Notes: generated by a model not told the origin, from the sequence alone. Shown: positions 39,436-48,678, numbered from the stretch's first letter. The stretch: 64,000 nt of DNA from Marinimicrococcus sp033875255 (GCA_033875255.1 JAWZSN010000020.1:46130-110129); one strand, 5' to 3'. Made by a program: numbers and translations.

Positions 39436-39948
39436 ATGACGAAACGGCTCCTGGCCATGGTCCCCCTCGTGGCGCTGCTGGGTGCGGGTGCTGCTCACGC
39501 GCAGCAGGCCCAGACGCCGGCCGCGGATGTCGGGGTGGCACCGGCACCGCAAAGCGTCGGCTCAGGTGCCGAAGGGCCGCACAGGCTGTGGCCGTTCCAG
39601 GGCGGAACGACCGCGTTCGGCGACGATCGGCTTCTCGTCGAGGGGCAGGTGCTGGGCGGCTTCGCCATCAGCCAGCTCATGGACGAGGATGTCGAGGGCG
39701 CGGACGGCGAGGAGGTCGGCGAGATAGAGGACGTGCTGGTAGATCAGGAGGGCCGGGTCGCCGCCGTGGTTTTGGAGGTCGGCGGCTTTCTCGGGCTCGG
39801 CGAGCGCAAGGTGGCGCTACCGATGAGCCAGATCGAGGTGCGCGGCGAGGACCGTGATCTCTTCACCTCCGCCACCCGAGACCAGCTCGAGAGGCTGCCG
39901 GCGATCGCGCGCGACGACGACGGCACCTACCGGATCAAGAAGGACTAG
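39436..39948 (+). CDS. PRC-barrel domain exported protein
   Basis: 170 residues with a signal peptide (cleavage near residue 22, AHA/QQ), a Pro/Ala-rich linker, then a PRC-barrel: LVEGQVLGGFAISQLMDEDV, GEIEDVLVDQEGRVAAVVLE, GLGERKVALPMSQIEV. PRC-barrel proteins of this periplasmic type are common stress-related genes in alphaproteobacteria. The ATG at 39436 has AAGGAGA upstream. A GGAAC followed by GGTT/CGGT at 16-17 bases (39370 onward) is only a partial EcfG match. Confidence 0.85.
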   Translation: MTKRLLAMVPLVALLGAGAAHAQQAQTPAADVGVAPAPQSVGSGAEGPHRLWPFQGGTTAFGDDRLLVEGQVLGGFAISQLMDEDVEGADGEEVGEIEDVLVDQEGRVAAVVLEVGGFLGLGERKVALPMSQIEVRGEDRDLFTSATRDQLERLPAIARDDDGTYRIKKD

Positions 39949-39960
39949 CGGGCCCTGGGG

Positions 39961-40275
39961 CTAGCGCGAGAGGCCGGGAAAGAGCCGGGGAAGGGCGGCG
40001 AGTTGCCGCCATCCCTGGCCCTCCTCGACTGCCCTGACCTCGATGGAGGTAAAGTAGCGGTCGAGCACCGCCGTCCGCTCCTCGGCGAGCGGCGGGTCGC
40101 AATAGTCCTCCTCCTCCCAGCAAGCCTGCCCGCCCTTGCGGCGGGCACCGGCGAGGCCGGCGCTCAGCGCCCGGCCAAAGGGTCGGAGGCGCTCGAAACG
40201 CCGCTCGCGCAACGCCACCTCCAGCTCGCCGAGCAACGCCGGACGCGGGGTGGCAGTCACCAGCCAGAAGGTCAT
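39961..40275 (-). CDS. Conserved hypothetical protein
   Basis: 104 residues, no named family. MTFWLVTATPRPALLGELEV at the start and CWEEEDYCDPPLAEERTAVLDRYF near the middle have the look of a conserved small cytosolic protein (acidic, two Cys, Arg-rich). GGGAG lies 11 bases upstream of the ATG at 40275, and codon choice follows that of the surrounding genes. It converges with the PRC-barrel gene with 12 bases between them. Confidence 0.6.
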   Translation of the reverse strand: MTFWLVTATPRPALLGELEVALRERRFERLRPFGRALSAGLAGARRKGGQACWEEEDYCDPPLAEERTAVLDRYFTSIEVRAVEEGQGWRQLAALPRLFPGLSR

Positions 40276-40332
40276 GCGGCAGTAGGCTCCCAGAGAGCGG
40301 GCGCCGCTCCTGTCGGGCGGCGCCCGGCGCGC

Positions 40333-40914
40333 CTAGAAGAACTCCTCGTCGCCGAAGTCGCCGCCGCCGAAATCCTCTTCGGCCGGCATCGGCTCGTCGG
40401 CCGCTGGCTCCGCGGCATTGGCGTCACCGGCGAACATGCTGCCCAGCATGCTGCCGAGCATCATGCCACCGGCCACGCCCATGGCGGTCTGTGCGGCGCC
40501 GGCGAGAAAGCCGCCGCCCTGGCGCCCGCCCCACGGGCCGCTGGCGGGCGCCCCGCCGAACGGGCCACGGGCCGGCTGGGCCGCCTGCGGCTGCTGCGCC
40601 CTGGCCTGCTGGCCCTGGGCGTGCTGGCCCTGGGCAGGCGCGCCGGCACCGAACAGGCCGGCGAGAAAGCCGCCGCCGGCTGCGGGCCGCCGGGCAACCT
40701 CGCTCTCGAGCTCCTGGATCCGCGCCTGGGCCGTCTGCAGCGCCTGCTCCTGCACGAGGACGACCTGAGCCAGGTAGTAGGGGGCAGCCGGCTGGCTGGC
40801 GACACTCTCGCGGATCAGGCGTTCGGCCTCGGCGTCGCGCGGCCCTGCGGCCTGCTCGGCCTGGCGCAGCTTGCCGAACAGCTCGGCGATCATCTTCTGC
40901 TCGTTCTGGTCCAT
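40333..40914 (-). CDS. DUF2076 domain protein
   Basis: 193 residues. The N-terminal MDQNEQKMIAELFGKLRQAE, PYYLAQVVLVQEQALQTAQ and ELESEVARR form the helical DUF2076 domain. The middle is low-complexity Gln/Ala/Gly (QGQHAQGQQARAQQPQAAQ), then a glycine-rich hydrophobic helix (GVAGGMMLGSMLGSMFAGD) and an acidic C-terminus ending FGDEEFF. The role is unknown; a ligand-binding or envelope role has been proposed for the family. RBS GGAGGGGA precedes the ATG. Confidence 0.85.
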   Translation of the reverse strand: MDQNEQKMIAELFGKLRQAEQAAGPRDAEAERLIRESVASQPAAPYYLAQVVLVQEQALQTAQARIQELESEVARRPAAGGGFLAGLFGAGAPAQGQHAQGQQARAQQPQAAQPARGPFGGAPASGPWGGRQGGGFLAGAAQTAMGVAGGMMLGSMLGSMFAGDANAAEPAADEPMPAEEDFGGGDFGDEEFF

Positions 40915-41040
40915 GGTCCCCTCCGCCCGTCGTCGATGACGGCTCCTGATCTATGGGCTGGAAGAGGAGCGAGGAAGGGGGCAGCCCGGGGTGTTAACGA
41001 CATTTAACCAACCCGCCTGAAAGCTGCCCGCCTGCGTTCC

Positions 41041-41514
41041 TCACCTCGCGGTTGCTCTTGCCGCGGTGGCGCCGCTCCGCTTGCGATCCTTCTTCGCTTC
41101 CTGCCGCCCGGCGGCGGCGATCTCCTCGAGCGTGCGGGTCATGTCGGGCCCTATCCGGGCGAGCTCGGTCTTGTGGGCGACGGAGATCCGGCCGAGCAGG
41201 GCCTCCCCGCCCTGGGTCAGCGAGACGTAGACCTCGCGCCGGTCCTCGACCCCCTGCTCGCGGCGCAGCAGGTTCTGCGCCACCAGCCTGTCGGCCAGAC
41301 CGACGGCGCTGTGGTGGCGGATCTGCAGGCGCTCGGCCAGATCGCCGATGGTTATCCGGTCGCGGCCGGGAAATCCCTTCACGGCCAGCAGCGCCTGGTG
41401 CTGCTGCGGCGTAAGGCCCGCCTCCGCCGCGGCCAGCTCGCTGAACCGCAGGAAGCGCCGCAGGGCGTAGCGCCATGCGGCCAGTCGTTCGTAGTCCGCC
41501 TTGATCATTGTCAT
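41041..41514 (-). CDS. MarR family transcriptional regulator
   Basis: 157 residues with the MarR winged helix: FSELAAAEAGLTPQQHQALLAVKG, ITIGDLAERLQIRHHSAVGL, DRLVAQNLLRREQG, and the wing with DRREVYVSLTQGGEALL. The C-terminal 20 residues are very basic (KKDRKRSGATAAR). The regulated gene is not obvious; no divergent partner is adjacent. It lies 126 bases upstream of the DUF2076 gene on the same strand. Confidence 0.9.
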   Translation of the reverse strand: MTMIKADYERLAAWRYALRRFLRFSELAAAEAGLTPQQHQALLAVKGFPGRDRITIGDLAERLQIRHHSAVGLADRLVAQNLLRREQGVEDRREVYVSLTQGGEALLGRISVAHKTELARIGPDMTRTLEEIAAAGRQEAKKDRKRSGATAARATAR

Positions 41515-41708
41515 GCGGCGTTGTCTCCAGCAGCACTCTTAGCTTTTTACTTTTCTTGAAGACCAGCCACCGTCCTCGAGGGCGGTGCGGGCGCTCCCGT
41601 TCCTGATGCCTGCCACGCCTGCCAGGACATTGGCGACAGGAATTCACGAGAAAAAAAGCACAAGCCGGGCCGCACGGCCACCGCCCTGTACGATATGTCA
41701 CATCACAC

Positions 41709-42650
41709 TCAGGGGAGACGTCCGAGCAACTCGTAGAGAAGCTCGAAAAAGCCCGCGGCATCGGCCTCGTCCATGACCATCGCATTGGGGATGGCGCCGG
41801 TCACGCCCCACCAGTCGACCAGCGATCGGCCGCGGCCGAGGCGGCTCTCGGTGTCGATCGCCACATGGCAGGATCGGCCCGAGAACAGCGCCGGCCGGAG
41901 CAGGTAGGCGATCACGCAAGGGTCGTGCAGTGGCCCGCCCGCGAAGCCGTAGCGTTCGCGGTCGTGGCGGCTGTAGAAGTCGAGAAAGCCCGCAACCGCC
42001 TCGCCGGCACGGTTGCCCAGCGCGCGGATCCGCGCCACGCGCTCCTCGGTCACCAGCACCTGGTGGGTGACGTCGAGGCCGAACATGGTGATCGGCACGC
42101 CCGATTCGAACACCAGCCGCGCTGCTTCGGGATCGACGTAGAAATTGAACTCGGCGGCCGGGGTGACGTTGCCCAGGTCCCGGGCGCCGCCCATCAGCAC
42201 GATCTCGCGGATCCGCGCTGCCAGCGCCGGCTCGCGGGCGAACGCCAAGGCGATGTTGGTGAGGGGGCCGGTGGGGCAGAGGGTGACGGTTCCCGCCGGC
42301 CTTGCCATCACCAGCTCGATAATGGCGTCGACGGCGTGGCTGGTGCAAGGAGCGCCGGCCGGTAGCGGCAGCTCGACGCCGTTGAGCCCGCTCTCGCCAT
42401 GCACCTCCTCGGCGGTGACCAAAGGCTGCAGCAGCGGCCTGCCGCAGCCGGCATAGACGGGGAGATCCGGTCGGCCGGCCAGCTCGGCCAGCTGCAGGGC
42501 GTTGCGCGTGACCTTCTCGAGCGGCACGTTGCCGCCCACCGTGGTGATCGCCAACGTCTCGAGCGCCTGCGGGCTCGCCAGCGCCATGAGGATGGCAACC
42601 GCGTCGTCCTGGCCCGGATCGCAGTCGAGAATGATCGCGCGCGGTGCCAC
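41709..42650 (-). CDS. Nucleoside hydrolase (IunH family)
   Basis: 313 residues. The Ca-binding aspartate cluster DCDPGQDDA is at the very start, followed by ITTVGGNV, CPTGPLTNIALA, VLMGGA and the late GLDVTHQVL and Asp/Glu ligand region, the pattern of inosine-uridine preferring hydrolases used in nucleoside salvage. The GTG at 42650 is chosen because the family begins right there; GAGGAG overlaps the stop of the upstream OmpA-like gene, 13 bases away, so translation may be coupled. Confidence 0.9.
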   Translation of the reverse strand: MAPRAIILDCDPGQDDAVAILMALASPQALETLAITTVGGNVPLEKVTRNALQLAELAGRPDLPVYAGCGRPLLQPLVTAEEVHGESGLNGVELPLPAGAPCTSHAVDAIIELVMARPAGTVTLCPTGPLTNIALAFAREPALAARIREIVLMGGARDLGNVTPAAEFNFYVDPEAARLVFESGVPITMFGLDVTHQVLVTEERVARIRALGNRAGEAVAGFLDFYSRHDRERYGFAGGPLHDPCVIAYLLRPALFSGRSCHVAIDTESRLGRGRSLVDWWGVTGAIPNAMVMDEADAAGFFELLYELLGRLP

Positions 42651-42663
42651 CGTCTTCTTCTCC

Positions 42664-43893
42664 TCAACCTTCGGTGAGCTTGAACTCGATACGCCGGTTG
42701 CGCCGGTAGGCGATCTCGTCCTCGCCCGGGTCGAGCGGTTTGTACTCACCAAAGCCGGTAGCCGCCAGTCGCCCCGGCGGAATGCCCTGGCGCACGAGGA
42801 ACTCCACCACGGCGATCGCCCGCTGGGTCGAGAGATCCCAGTTCGACTGGAAGGCGGCGCGGTCGCGTATCGGTACGCGGTCGGTATGGCCGTCGACCCG
42901 CAGGATCCAGTCGACGTCGTCAGGTATGTCGGCAGCGACTTCGTTCAGCGTCCGCGCCAGGGCCGCCAGCTCCTTGCGGCCGGCCGGGTCGAGCGTCGCC
43001 GAGCCGGAGCCGAACAGAAGCTCGGACTGGAACACGAAGCGATCCCCCACCACGCGGATATCCGGTCGCTCGCCCAGCACCTGGCGGAGCCGACCGAAGA
43101 ACTCGGAGCGATACCGGGAAAGCTCCTCGAGCTTCTCGGCGAGCGCCTCGTCGAGCCGCCGGCCGAGCTCGGCGATGGTCGTCTCCTGGCTCTGCACACG
43201 CTCGCGCGAGGCTTCGAGCGCCGTGCCGGCACCGCGCAACTGCTCGACGGTCAGCGTCAGAAGGCCGGTCAGCCGGGCGACCTCGCGGCGGCTTTCCTCG
43301 AGCTCGGCAGTGAGGCCGGCGCCGCGCTGCTCGGCGGCTGCCCCCTGCTTCTCGAGCACCGCAAGGCGCTCTCTCGCGGCGGCCAGCGCCGCCTCCCGCT
43401 TGCTCAGCGCCGTCTCCCGCTCGGCCAGCGTCTGCTCGACGGCAGCCCGGCTCTCGCGTTCGCCGGCCAGAGTCTCGTCGAGTCTGGCGAGGCGCTGCTC
43501 GAGCTCGCCCAGCCGGCGGCTCCGCTCATCCTCCACCGTCTCGAGCCGGTCGGTCAGCGCCGCCCTGTCGCGGCGCACCTGGTCGAGCTCGTCGCCCAGC
43601 ACCGCCGCGCGGTCGCGCAGACTATCCGCGGTCTGCCCGGTGGTGCCGAGCGCGCCCGCCGCCGCCTCCACCTGCTTTTCCAGGAACTCCAGCGCCTCGT
43701 CGCGGTCGGCGGCCGCCTGGTTCATGCGCTCGATCTGCCCCTGAAGGCGCGCGAGCAGCGCCTCGACGTCGTCGCCGGGGACGATTGCAGCCTCCGGCGG
43801 AGCCCCGGGCGCCGCGGGCGGCTGAGCCGACAAGCCCCCTGGAAGGCTCAGAAGCGCGATGGCGAGAGCGGATGCGACGGTTTTTCTTGTCAT
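42664..43893 (-). CDS. OmpA/MotB-type peptidoglycan-binding protein with long coiled coil
   Basis: 409 residues: signal peptide ending LSA/QPP (about residue 23), a long Glu/Arg/Ala heptad coiled coil (roughly residues 45-240, including LEKQVEAAAGALG and RLGELEQRLARLDETLAGE), and a C-terminal OmpA domain (FQSELLFGSGSATLDPAG, LRVDGHTDRVPI, NWDLSTQRAIAVVEFLV, RRIEFKLTEG). The layout resembles the flagellar-motor-like MotB family without its N-terminal membrane anchor, as found in alphaproteobacterial envelope proteins. The start ATG at 43893 has AGGAGG upstream. Confidence 0.88.
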   Translation of the reverse strand: MTRKTVASALAIALLSLPGGLSAQPPAAPGAPPEAAIVPGDDVEALLARLQGQIERMNQAAADRDEALEFLEKQVEAAAGALGTTGQTADSLRDRAAVLGDELDQVRRDRAALTDRLETVEDERSRRLGELEQRLARLDETLAGERESRAAVEQTLAERETALSKREAALAAARERLAVLEKQGAAAEQRGAGLTAELEESRREVARLTGLLTLTVEQLRGAGTALEASRERVQSQETTIAELGRRLDEALAEKLEELSRYRSEFFGRLRQVLGERPDIRVVGDRFVFQSELLFGSGSATLDPAGRKELAALARTLNEVAADIPDDVDWILRVDGHTDRVPIRDRAAFQSNWDLSTQRAIAVVEFLVRQGIPPGRLAATGFGEYKPLDPGEDEIAYRRNRRIEFKLTEG

Positions 43894-43970
43894 GATCTGC
43901 GGCCTCCTGACGAGCGGCACAATAATGGCCTGCGGAGCCGCGAAAAAGAGAGAACGGCAGGGGCGCGCCA

Positions 43971-43998
43971 TTGACAGTTGAGCCCGTTCCGCTAGAGG
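43971..43998 (+). promoter_or_regulatory. Sigma-70 type promoter of the diguanylate cyclase gene
   Basis: TTGACA (43971-43976), 16-base spacer, TAGAGG (43993-43998). The -35 is perfect. It lies 72 bases ahead of the GTG at 44071. Confidence 0.55.
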
Positions 43999-44070
43999 AG
44001 GCACAACCCTAGGTTCCATGCTCGTGCCGTTCGGTGCGCAGCCGCAGTCGGGGATGATGGTAGCCTTCCG

Positions 44071-45489
44071 GTGACAGGCATTCTCATGAGGCTCACCAGC
44101 GCCGCACGAGGCGGCACCGGCGCGCGCGGACGCGCTGCCCGGCTGTCGGTTCTGACGGCGCTGGTCAGTCTTGGCCTCGGGCTTGTGGCGGGCATGCTGC
44201 TGATGGTCGAGCGGCGGCAGCACGACGCGCTCGAGACGGTGGTCGGGCGGCTCGTGCATACCGCCGTGGAGAACCGCGAGTATCGCCTGACCCGCCAGGC
44301 GACGCTGCTCGCCGCCATGCCGGGCGAGGCGGTGCGCGCCATCGAGGCGCTGGGGACGGATCAGGGCGCAGCCACCGAAGGGAACGTGGAAGGCCTCCTG
44401 CTGAGCCGCGACGGCAGCGCGCTGCGCGCCTTTCCCGAAGATGCCGCAGAGGCCTGGCGGAGCGCCGAACGGCCTTGGCCCGGCCTGGCGCCGCTGCTCG
44501 ATCATGCGGCTGGCGGCAACGGGATGACGAGCGGCGTGATCGACAGCCCCGGCGGGCCGGCGCTCGCCGCCGTAGCCCTGCTCGATGAGGACGTGCCCAG
44601 CGCCAACGGCGAGACCGCGAGCCTCCTGATGCTCGTGGCGCCGCTCGGGTCGCTGTTGCTCGACCGGCTGGCGGCGGAGCAGAGCCTGGTCGAGCTGCGC
44701 CTCGAGGAGGCGTCGTGGACCCCCGCTGAGGACGGTCAGAGCCTGTTGCTGACCACACGCGACGGGGTGGTGGTGGGCCGGCTGGCCTGGACCAGCGGCC
44801 TGGCGGATGGAACGCTGCTGGACTGGGTCCTGCTGCTCCTCGTGGGCGATGTGGTCCTGCTGCTGGTGCTGTGCGGGGCGGTGTTGCGCGGCCAGCGCGA
44901 AGCCAGCTCGCGGGTGCGGGCAGCCGAGCGGCGGGCTCAGCTCGACGCGCTGACCGGGCTCGGCAATCGCGCCTTCCTCCAAGAGCATCTGGCCGCCCGG
45001 CTGGATGCCGCCCGGAGCTCGGGGGAAGAGCTGGCCGTGCTCTATATCGATCTCGACGGCTTCAAGGCGGTCAACGATACGCGCGGCCATGCAGCCGGCG
45101 ACCGGCTGCTCACGGCGGTCGGGAGGCGGTTGCGCCGGGCCTTGCGGGAGGACGACGCCATCGCGCGGGTGGGCGGCGACGAGTTCATCGTCGTGCAGGC
45201 CGCTGCAGGCCAGCCCGGAGCGGCCCTGCTGCTGTGCCGCCGCCTGCTGGCGCAACTCAGCCAGCCCTTCGGGCGCGGCACCGAGCCGGTGCGCATCAGC
45301 GCCAGTATCGGCGTGGCGGTGGCGCGGCAGGGCGAGGGGCCCGCGGCGCTGATCGAGCGCGCCGACCAAGCGCTCTACCGTGCCAAGGCGGCAGGCCCCG
45401 TCGCCTACTGCCTGACCGGCAGCGAGCCGGTGCGCTTTCGCCGCCCGGCGGAGGAGCCGTACGGCCAGATCTCGCGCGCCGTCGGCTGA
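44071..45489 (+). CDS. Membrane diguanylate cyclase (GGDEF)
   Basis: 472 residues. A first membrane helix at about 27-45 and a second at about 250-272 enclose a periplasmic sensing region with no named motif. The cytoplasmic GGDEF domain follows: DALTGLGNRAFL, YIDLDGFKAVNDTRGHAAGD, and the active site VGGDEF. An RxxD inhibitory site lies five residues upstream (REDD-AIARV-GGDEF), so product feedback is expected. No EAL domain. The start is uncertain: GTG at 44071 or ATG at 44086, neither with a good ribosome site. Confidence 0.9.
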   Translation: MTGILMRLTSAARGGTGARGRAARLSVLTALVSLGLGLVAGMLLMVERRQHDALETVVGRLVHTAVENREYRLTRQATLLAAMPGEAVRAIEALGTDQGAATEGNVEGLLLSRDGSALRAFPEDAAEAWRSAERPWPGLAPLLDHAAGGNGMTSGVIDSPGGPALAAVALLDEDVPSANGETASLLMLVAPLGSLLLDRLAAEQSLVELRLEEASWTPAEDGQSLLLTTRDGVVVGRLAWTSGLADGTLLDWVLLLLVGDVVLLLVLCGAVLRGQREASSRVRAAERRAQLDALTGLGNRAFLQEHLAARLDAARSSGEELAVLYIDLDGFKAVNDTRGHAAGDRLLTAVGRRLRRALREDDAIARVGGDEFIVVQAAAGQPGAALLLCRRLLAQLSQPFGRGTEPVRISASIGVAVARQGEGPAALIERADQALYRAKAAGPVAYCLTGSEPVRFRRPAEEPYGQISRAVG

Positions 45490-45507
45490 GACGAGGCGGT
45501 CCCGGGC

Positions 45508-46821
45508 TCAGTGCTGCCCGCGGTCGGCGGCCGGCGCGCGCAGAGCCGCGAGCTCGGGCACGAGCCACAGCAGCAGGGCCGTGGCCAGCAGACCCTCGAG
45601 GCCGATGACCACCATCGCCCCGGCAGCACCCAGGAGCTCGCCCATGAGGCCAGCATGGAGGAAGCCCAGCGGCGACGTGCCGATGCACATCGAGATCACC
45701 CCCACCACGCGCATGCGGATGGCGGGCGGTGCCGCCTGCAGCGGGATCACCATCTGCATGGCCGAGAAGCTGCCCATGCCGAAGCCGCCGAGGAACAGCA
45801 GCAGGCAGGCCAGCGGCACGCTGGCGGTGCAGGCGAAGAGCAGCGTCGCGGCCATCAGCATGACCGGGCCCAGGCTGTAGAGCCGGCGGAAATGCTCGGG
45901 CCGCGCGCCGCTTGCGATGCTCATGCAGGCGAGAAAGCCGCCCAGTCCCTCGAACGCCAGGACGGTGCCGATGCCCAGGGGCGATAGCTCGAGCACCCGC
46001 TCGGCCACCACCGGGGCGAGCGCCACGTAGGGAAACGCCCACAGGTTGAATATCACCGTCACCAGTGCTGCGCCAAGCAGCAGGCGGCTGCGGGCGACGT
46101 GGCGTAGACCGTCGAGCAGCCCGGCACTGCTCGCAAGCCGGCCCGGGCGCCCTGTGCCGCCGCCGTCCGGCGCGGTGCCGGCGACCAGGAGGAAGGCGGT
46201 GCCATAGAGCAGGAGGCCGGCGAGGAACACGCCGGCCAGGCCGACGAGCTGCGCTGCGAGCCCGCCCGCCACCGCGCCCAGCGCGCGGGTGAGCTGGTTG
46301 GAGGCGCCCTCGAAGCTCATCGAGACGCCGGCCCGCTCGAGCCCGACCCGCTCGGCCAGGAGCGTGCGGCGCACCGGCTGCTCGACCGCCCAAAAGACGC
46401 CGCCGAGGAAGGAGGCGAGCAGGAGGAGCGGCACGCTCATCGCGCCGGCGAGGCTGACGACCAGCATGATCAGGCACAGGCCGGCCACGAAAGCGAGGTT
46501 GACCAGCAGCACCCGGCGTTTGTCGCGGCCCTCGATCAGGGCCGAGAGCGGCACGCTCAAGAGCAGCAACGGCAACATCCGCAGGAGGGTGGTGCTGGCC
46601 ACCACCAGGGGCGAGCCGGTGACCTCGAGCGCCCACAGGCTGAATGCAAGCAGCTCGAGCCAGCGCATGACGCCAACTGCCACGCCGGCCATCCAGAGCT
46701 GCCGTGCGTCGGGCACGGCGAGGCTTGCCAGCGCCCTAAAGGTGGAAGCGAGGATGATGCCGTTCCCTGCTCGTGCGCCGCGTCCGGACGGCGGCTCTTT
46801 GCGGACTCCAGTTAAGCGCAT
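45508..46821 (-). CDS. MFS transporter (enterobactin-exporter-like)
   Basis: 437 residues, about 12 helices, with the EntS/DitE-type MFS pattern: LELLAFSLWALEVTGSPLVVA, ALIEGRDKRRVLLVNLAFV, FLGGVFWAVEQPVRRTLL, GMGSFSAMQMVIPLQAAPPAIRMRVVG. The substrate is not known. The start is the ATG at 46821; longer in-frame extension upstream is not MFS-like. It converges with the diguanylate cyclase gene (18 bases between stops) and is divergent from the glycosyltransferase gene. Confidence 0.87.
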   Translation of the reverse strand: MRLTGVRKEPPSGRGARAGNGIILASTFRALASLAVPDARQLWMAGVAVGVMRWLELLAFSLWALEVTGSPLVVASTTLLRMLPLLLLSVPLSALIEGRDKRRVLLVNLAFVAGLCLIMLVVSLAGAMSVPLLLLASFLGGVFWAVEQPVRRTLLAERVGLERAGVSMSFEGASNQLTRALGAVAGGLAAQLVGLAGVFLAGLLLYGTAFLLVAGTAPDGGGTGRPGRLASSAGLLDGLRHVARSRLLLGAALVTVIFNLWAFPYVALAPVVAERVLELSPLGIGTVLAFEGLGGFLACMSIASGARPEHFRRLYSLGPVMLMAATLLFACTASVPLACLLLFLGGFGMGSFSAMQMVIPLQAAPPAIRMRVVGVISMCIGTSPLGFLHAGLMGELLGAAGAMVVIGLEGLLATALLLWLVPELAALRAPAADRGQH

Positions 46822-46949
46822 GGTTTCATGGCGGCTCAACGGGCGCCACCGCAGGGCTCCCCTGCGCATCCCCCGAGCGAAAGGTGCAGCCGATGGCACC
46901 GGTGGCCGGGATCGGCCGTTGATCCGGGACGCCGTCGTGGCCCTTAGGA

Positions 46950-48167
46950 GTGCGCCATGTCCGATCCCGTTCACCAGCTCCCTGGCTTGTGCCCGTGCTG
47001 AGCGCACAGGAGCTGCCGCCGGGAGCCCGCCTCTTGCTGGCGCGCCCGGCGCCGCGGCGCCCGGTGGGCGCGGTGATCGCCGTGCCGGTGCGCGACGAGG
47101 CCCGGCGCCTGTCCGGCTGCCTCGCCGCGCTGGCGGCCCAGCGTGGCGTGGGCGACGGCGTGGAAGTGCTGCTGCTTCTCAACAATTGCGAGGACGCAAG
47201 CCTCGAGGTGGCGCTTGGCCTGCAGGCACGCGGTCCGCTGCCCGTCTCTGTGGCGGCGCTGCGCCTCGAGGGGAGCTGCTCGCATGTCGGATGGGCGCGG
47301 CGGCTCGCCATGGACGCGGCGGCGCGCCGCCTGCGCGAGGGCGGCAGCGGTGGCGGGGTGGTGCTGACCACGGATGCCGACAGCCGCGCCGAGCCCCAGT
47401 GGCTGGAGGCCAATCTGCGGGCAGTCGAGGCCGGCGCCGATGCGGTGGCCGGGGTCATCGTGCCAGATCCGGCGGAGCTGGGCGGGCTGTGCCCCCGGGC
47501 ACGACGCCGGCTGCGCCGCCAGCAGGGTTACGACCGGCTGCTCGAGCGTCTGGCGAGCCTGCTCGACCCGGAGCCGCACGACCCCTGGCCACGTCACGGC
47601 TATCACTGCGGCGCCAGCATGGCGGCGCGGCTCGCCGCTTATGAGGCGGTGGGCGGACTGCCGCCGGTCCCGTCGAGCGAGGACCGCGCCTTCTTCGAGC
47701 TGCTGCGCCGCGAGGACGGGCGCATTCGCCACTGTCCGCGCGCCCGGGTGGTGACCTCCTGCCGGCTGAGCGGACGTGCGGCCGGCGGCATGGCCGAGAC
47801 GCTCTTGCACTGGAGCAGCAGCGGCGGGCAGGGGCAGGTCGAGGCCGCCCTGCCGGCGGCGCGGGCGCTGGCGCTGCGCGCCCGCCTGCGGCTCGCATGG
47901 TGCCGGGGCAGCGCCTCGGCGGATCTGGCTCGTGCACTGCGTCTGCCGCAGGCGACGCTCGGGCAGCTCCTGGCGGCGCCGCGCTTCGGCCAGGCCCTCG
48001 AGCAGGCGCGCGATCTCTCCGCGCGGCTTCGGCCGGTGCTGGTGCCGGCCGCCGGGCTCGCCCACGAGATCAGGGTGGCGGGCCTGCTACTGGCCCGGCT
48101 GGCGGCAGCCGACGCACCAGATCGAGCCGGTAGCGCTCGTGCCGCCGGCTTAGCACCGGCTGGGTGA
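46950..48167 (+). CDS. Glycosyltransferase family 2 protein
   Basis: Up to 405 residues. The GT-A domain reads GAVIAVPVRDEARRLSGCLAAL, LLLNNCEDAS, then the metal-binding DADSRAEPQWLEAN, GGLPPVPSSEDRAFFELL and a helical C-terminal part. The start is uncertain: GTG at 46950 or in-frame GTG at 46998 nearer the first strand. The last 98 bases overlap the 3' end of the convergent methyltransferase gene. With the acyl-CoA dehydrogenase, PIG-L and methyltransferase genes it forms one cassette. Confidence 0.85.
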   Translation: MRHVRSRSPAPWLVPVLSAQELPPGARLLLARPAPRRPVGAVIAVPVRDEARRLSGCLAALAAQRGVGDGVEVLLLLNNCEDASLEVALGLQARGPLPVSVAALRLEGSCSHVGWARRLAMDAAARRLREGGSGGGVVLTTDADSRAEPQWLEANLRAVEAGADAVAGVIVPDPAELGGLCPRARRRLRRQQGYDRLLERLASLLDPEPHDPWPRHGYHCGASMAARLAAYEAVGGLPPVPSSEDRAFFELLRREDGRIRHCPRARVVTSCRLSGRAAGGMAETLLHWSSSGGQGQVEAALPAARALALRARLRLAWCRGSASADLARALRLPQATLGQLLAAPRFGQALEQARDLSARLRPVLVPAAGLAHEIRVAGLLLARLAAADAPDRAGSARAAGLAPAG

Positions 48168-48678
48168 AGCCAGCCACCGCCTCGAGCATGAGCTCGCTCG
48201 CGGCGTCGCCCGACAGGGGATAGTCGGTGGCGCCGGTCCAGTGCACCAGGAGGAGGTCCCCGGCGGGCGCGAGGCTGCTCTCGATCCACCGCCCCGCCCG
48301 GGCGATGTCCGCCCGGTCGAGATAGTAGACGATCTCCGAAAGCAGGATCAGGTCGAACCTGCCGGCCGGCGCCTCGCCCGGAAAGCTCGCGCGCTGGAAC
48401 GTCACCTGCGGCAGGGCGGCGCAGCGCCGGCGCGCCTGCTCCAGCGCCTGCTCTGCCACATCCAGCGCCAGCAGCTCGGCGCAGCGGGACGCCAGCTGCG
48501 CGGTGAGCACGCCGATCGAGCAGCCGACCTCGAGCGCCCGCCGGTAGCGCTCCCGGGGCAGCGCCTCCAGCGTCGCCCAATATTTGTGGCGCTCATAGGC
48601 ACTGGTGGCGAAGTCCCAGGGGTCGGGATCGCCTGCATAAAGCTGCTCGAAATAGGAGGGCGGCAGCGAGCGTTTCAG
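48070..48678 (-). CDS. NodS-like SAM methyltransferase with apparent CTG start
   Basis: 202 residues if read from CTG 48678. The frame gives KRSLPPSYFEQLYAGDPDPW, then SAYERHKYWATLEALP, the SAM-binding ALEVGCSIGVLTAQLA and LLALDVAEQALEQA, DLILLSEIVYYLD and a C-terminal RRHERYRLDLVRR. There is no ATG, GTG or TTG ahead of the conserved N-terminal block; the first GTG (48510) lies inside the SAM motif. The CTG overlaps the PIG-L stop (CTGA) and has GGAG 8 bases upstream. The 3' end overlaps the convergent glycosyltransferase gene by 98 bases. Confidence 0.8.
   Translation of the reverse strand: MKRSLPPSYFEQLYAGDPDPWDFATSAYERHKYWATLEALPRERYRRALEVGCSIGVLTAQLASRCAELLALDVAEQALEQARRRCAALPQVTFQRASFPGEAPAGRFDLILLSEIVYYLDRADIARAGRWIESSLAPAGDLLLVHWTGATDYPLSGDAASELMLEAVAGFTQPVLSRRHERYRLDLVRRLPPAGPVAGPPP

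Noticed and set aside
40991..41006. TTAA-CGACAT-TTAA as a CtrA site upstream of the DUF2076 gene
   Set aside because: The spacing is 6 rather than 7 bases, which breaks the CtrA pattern.
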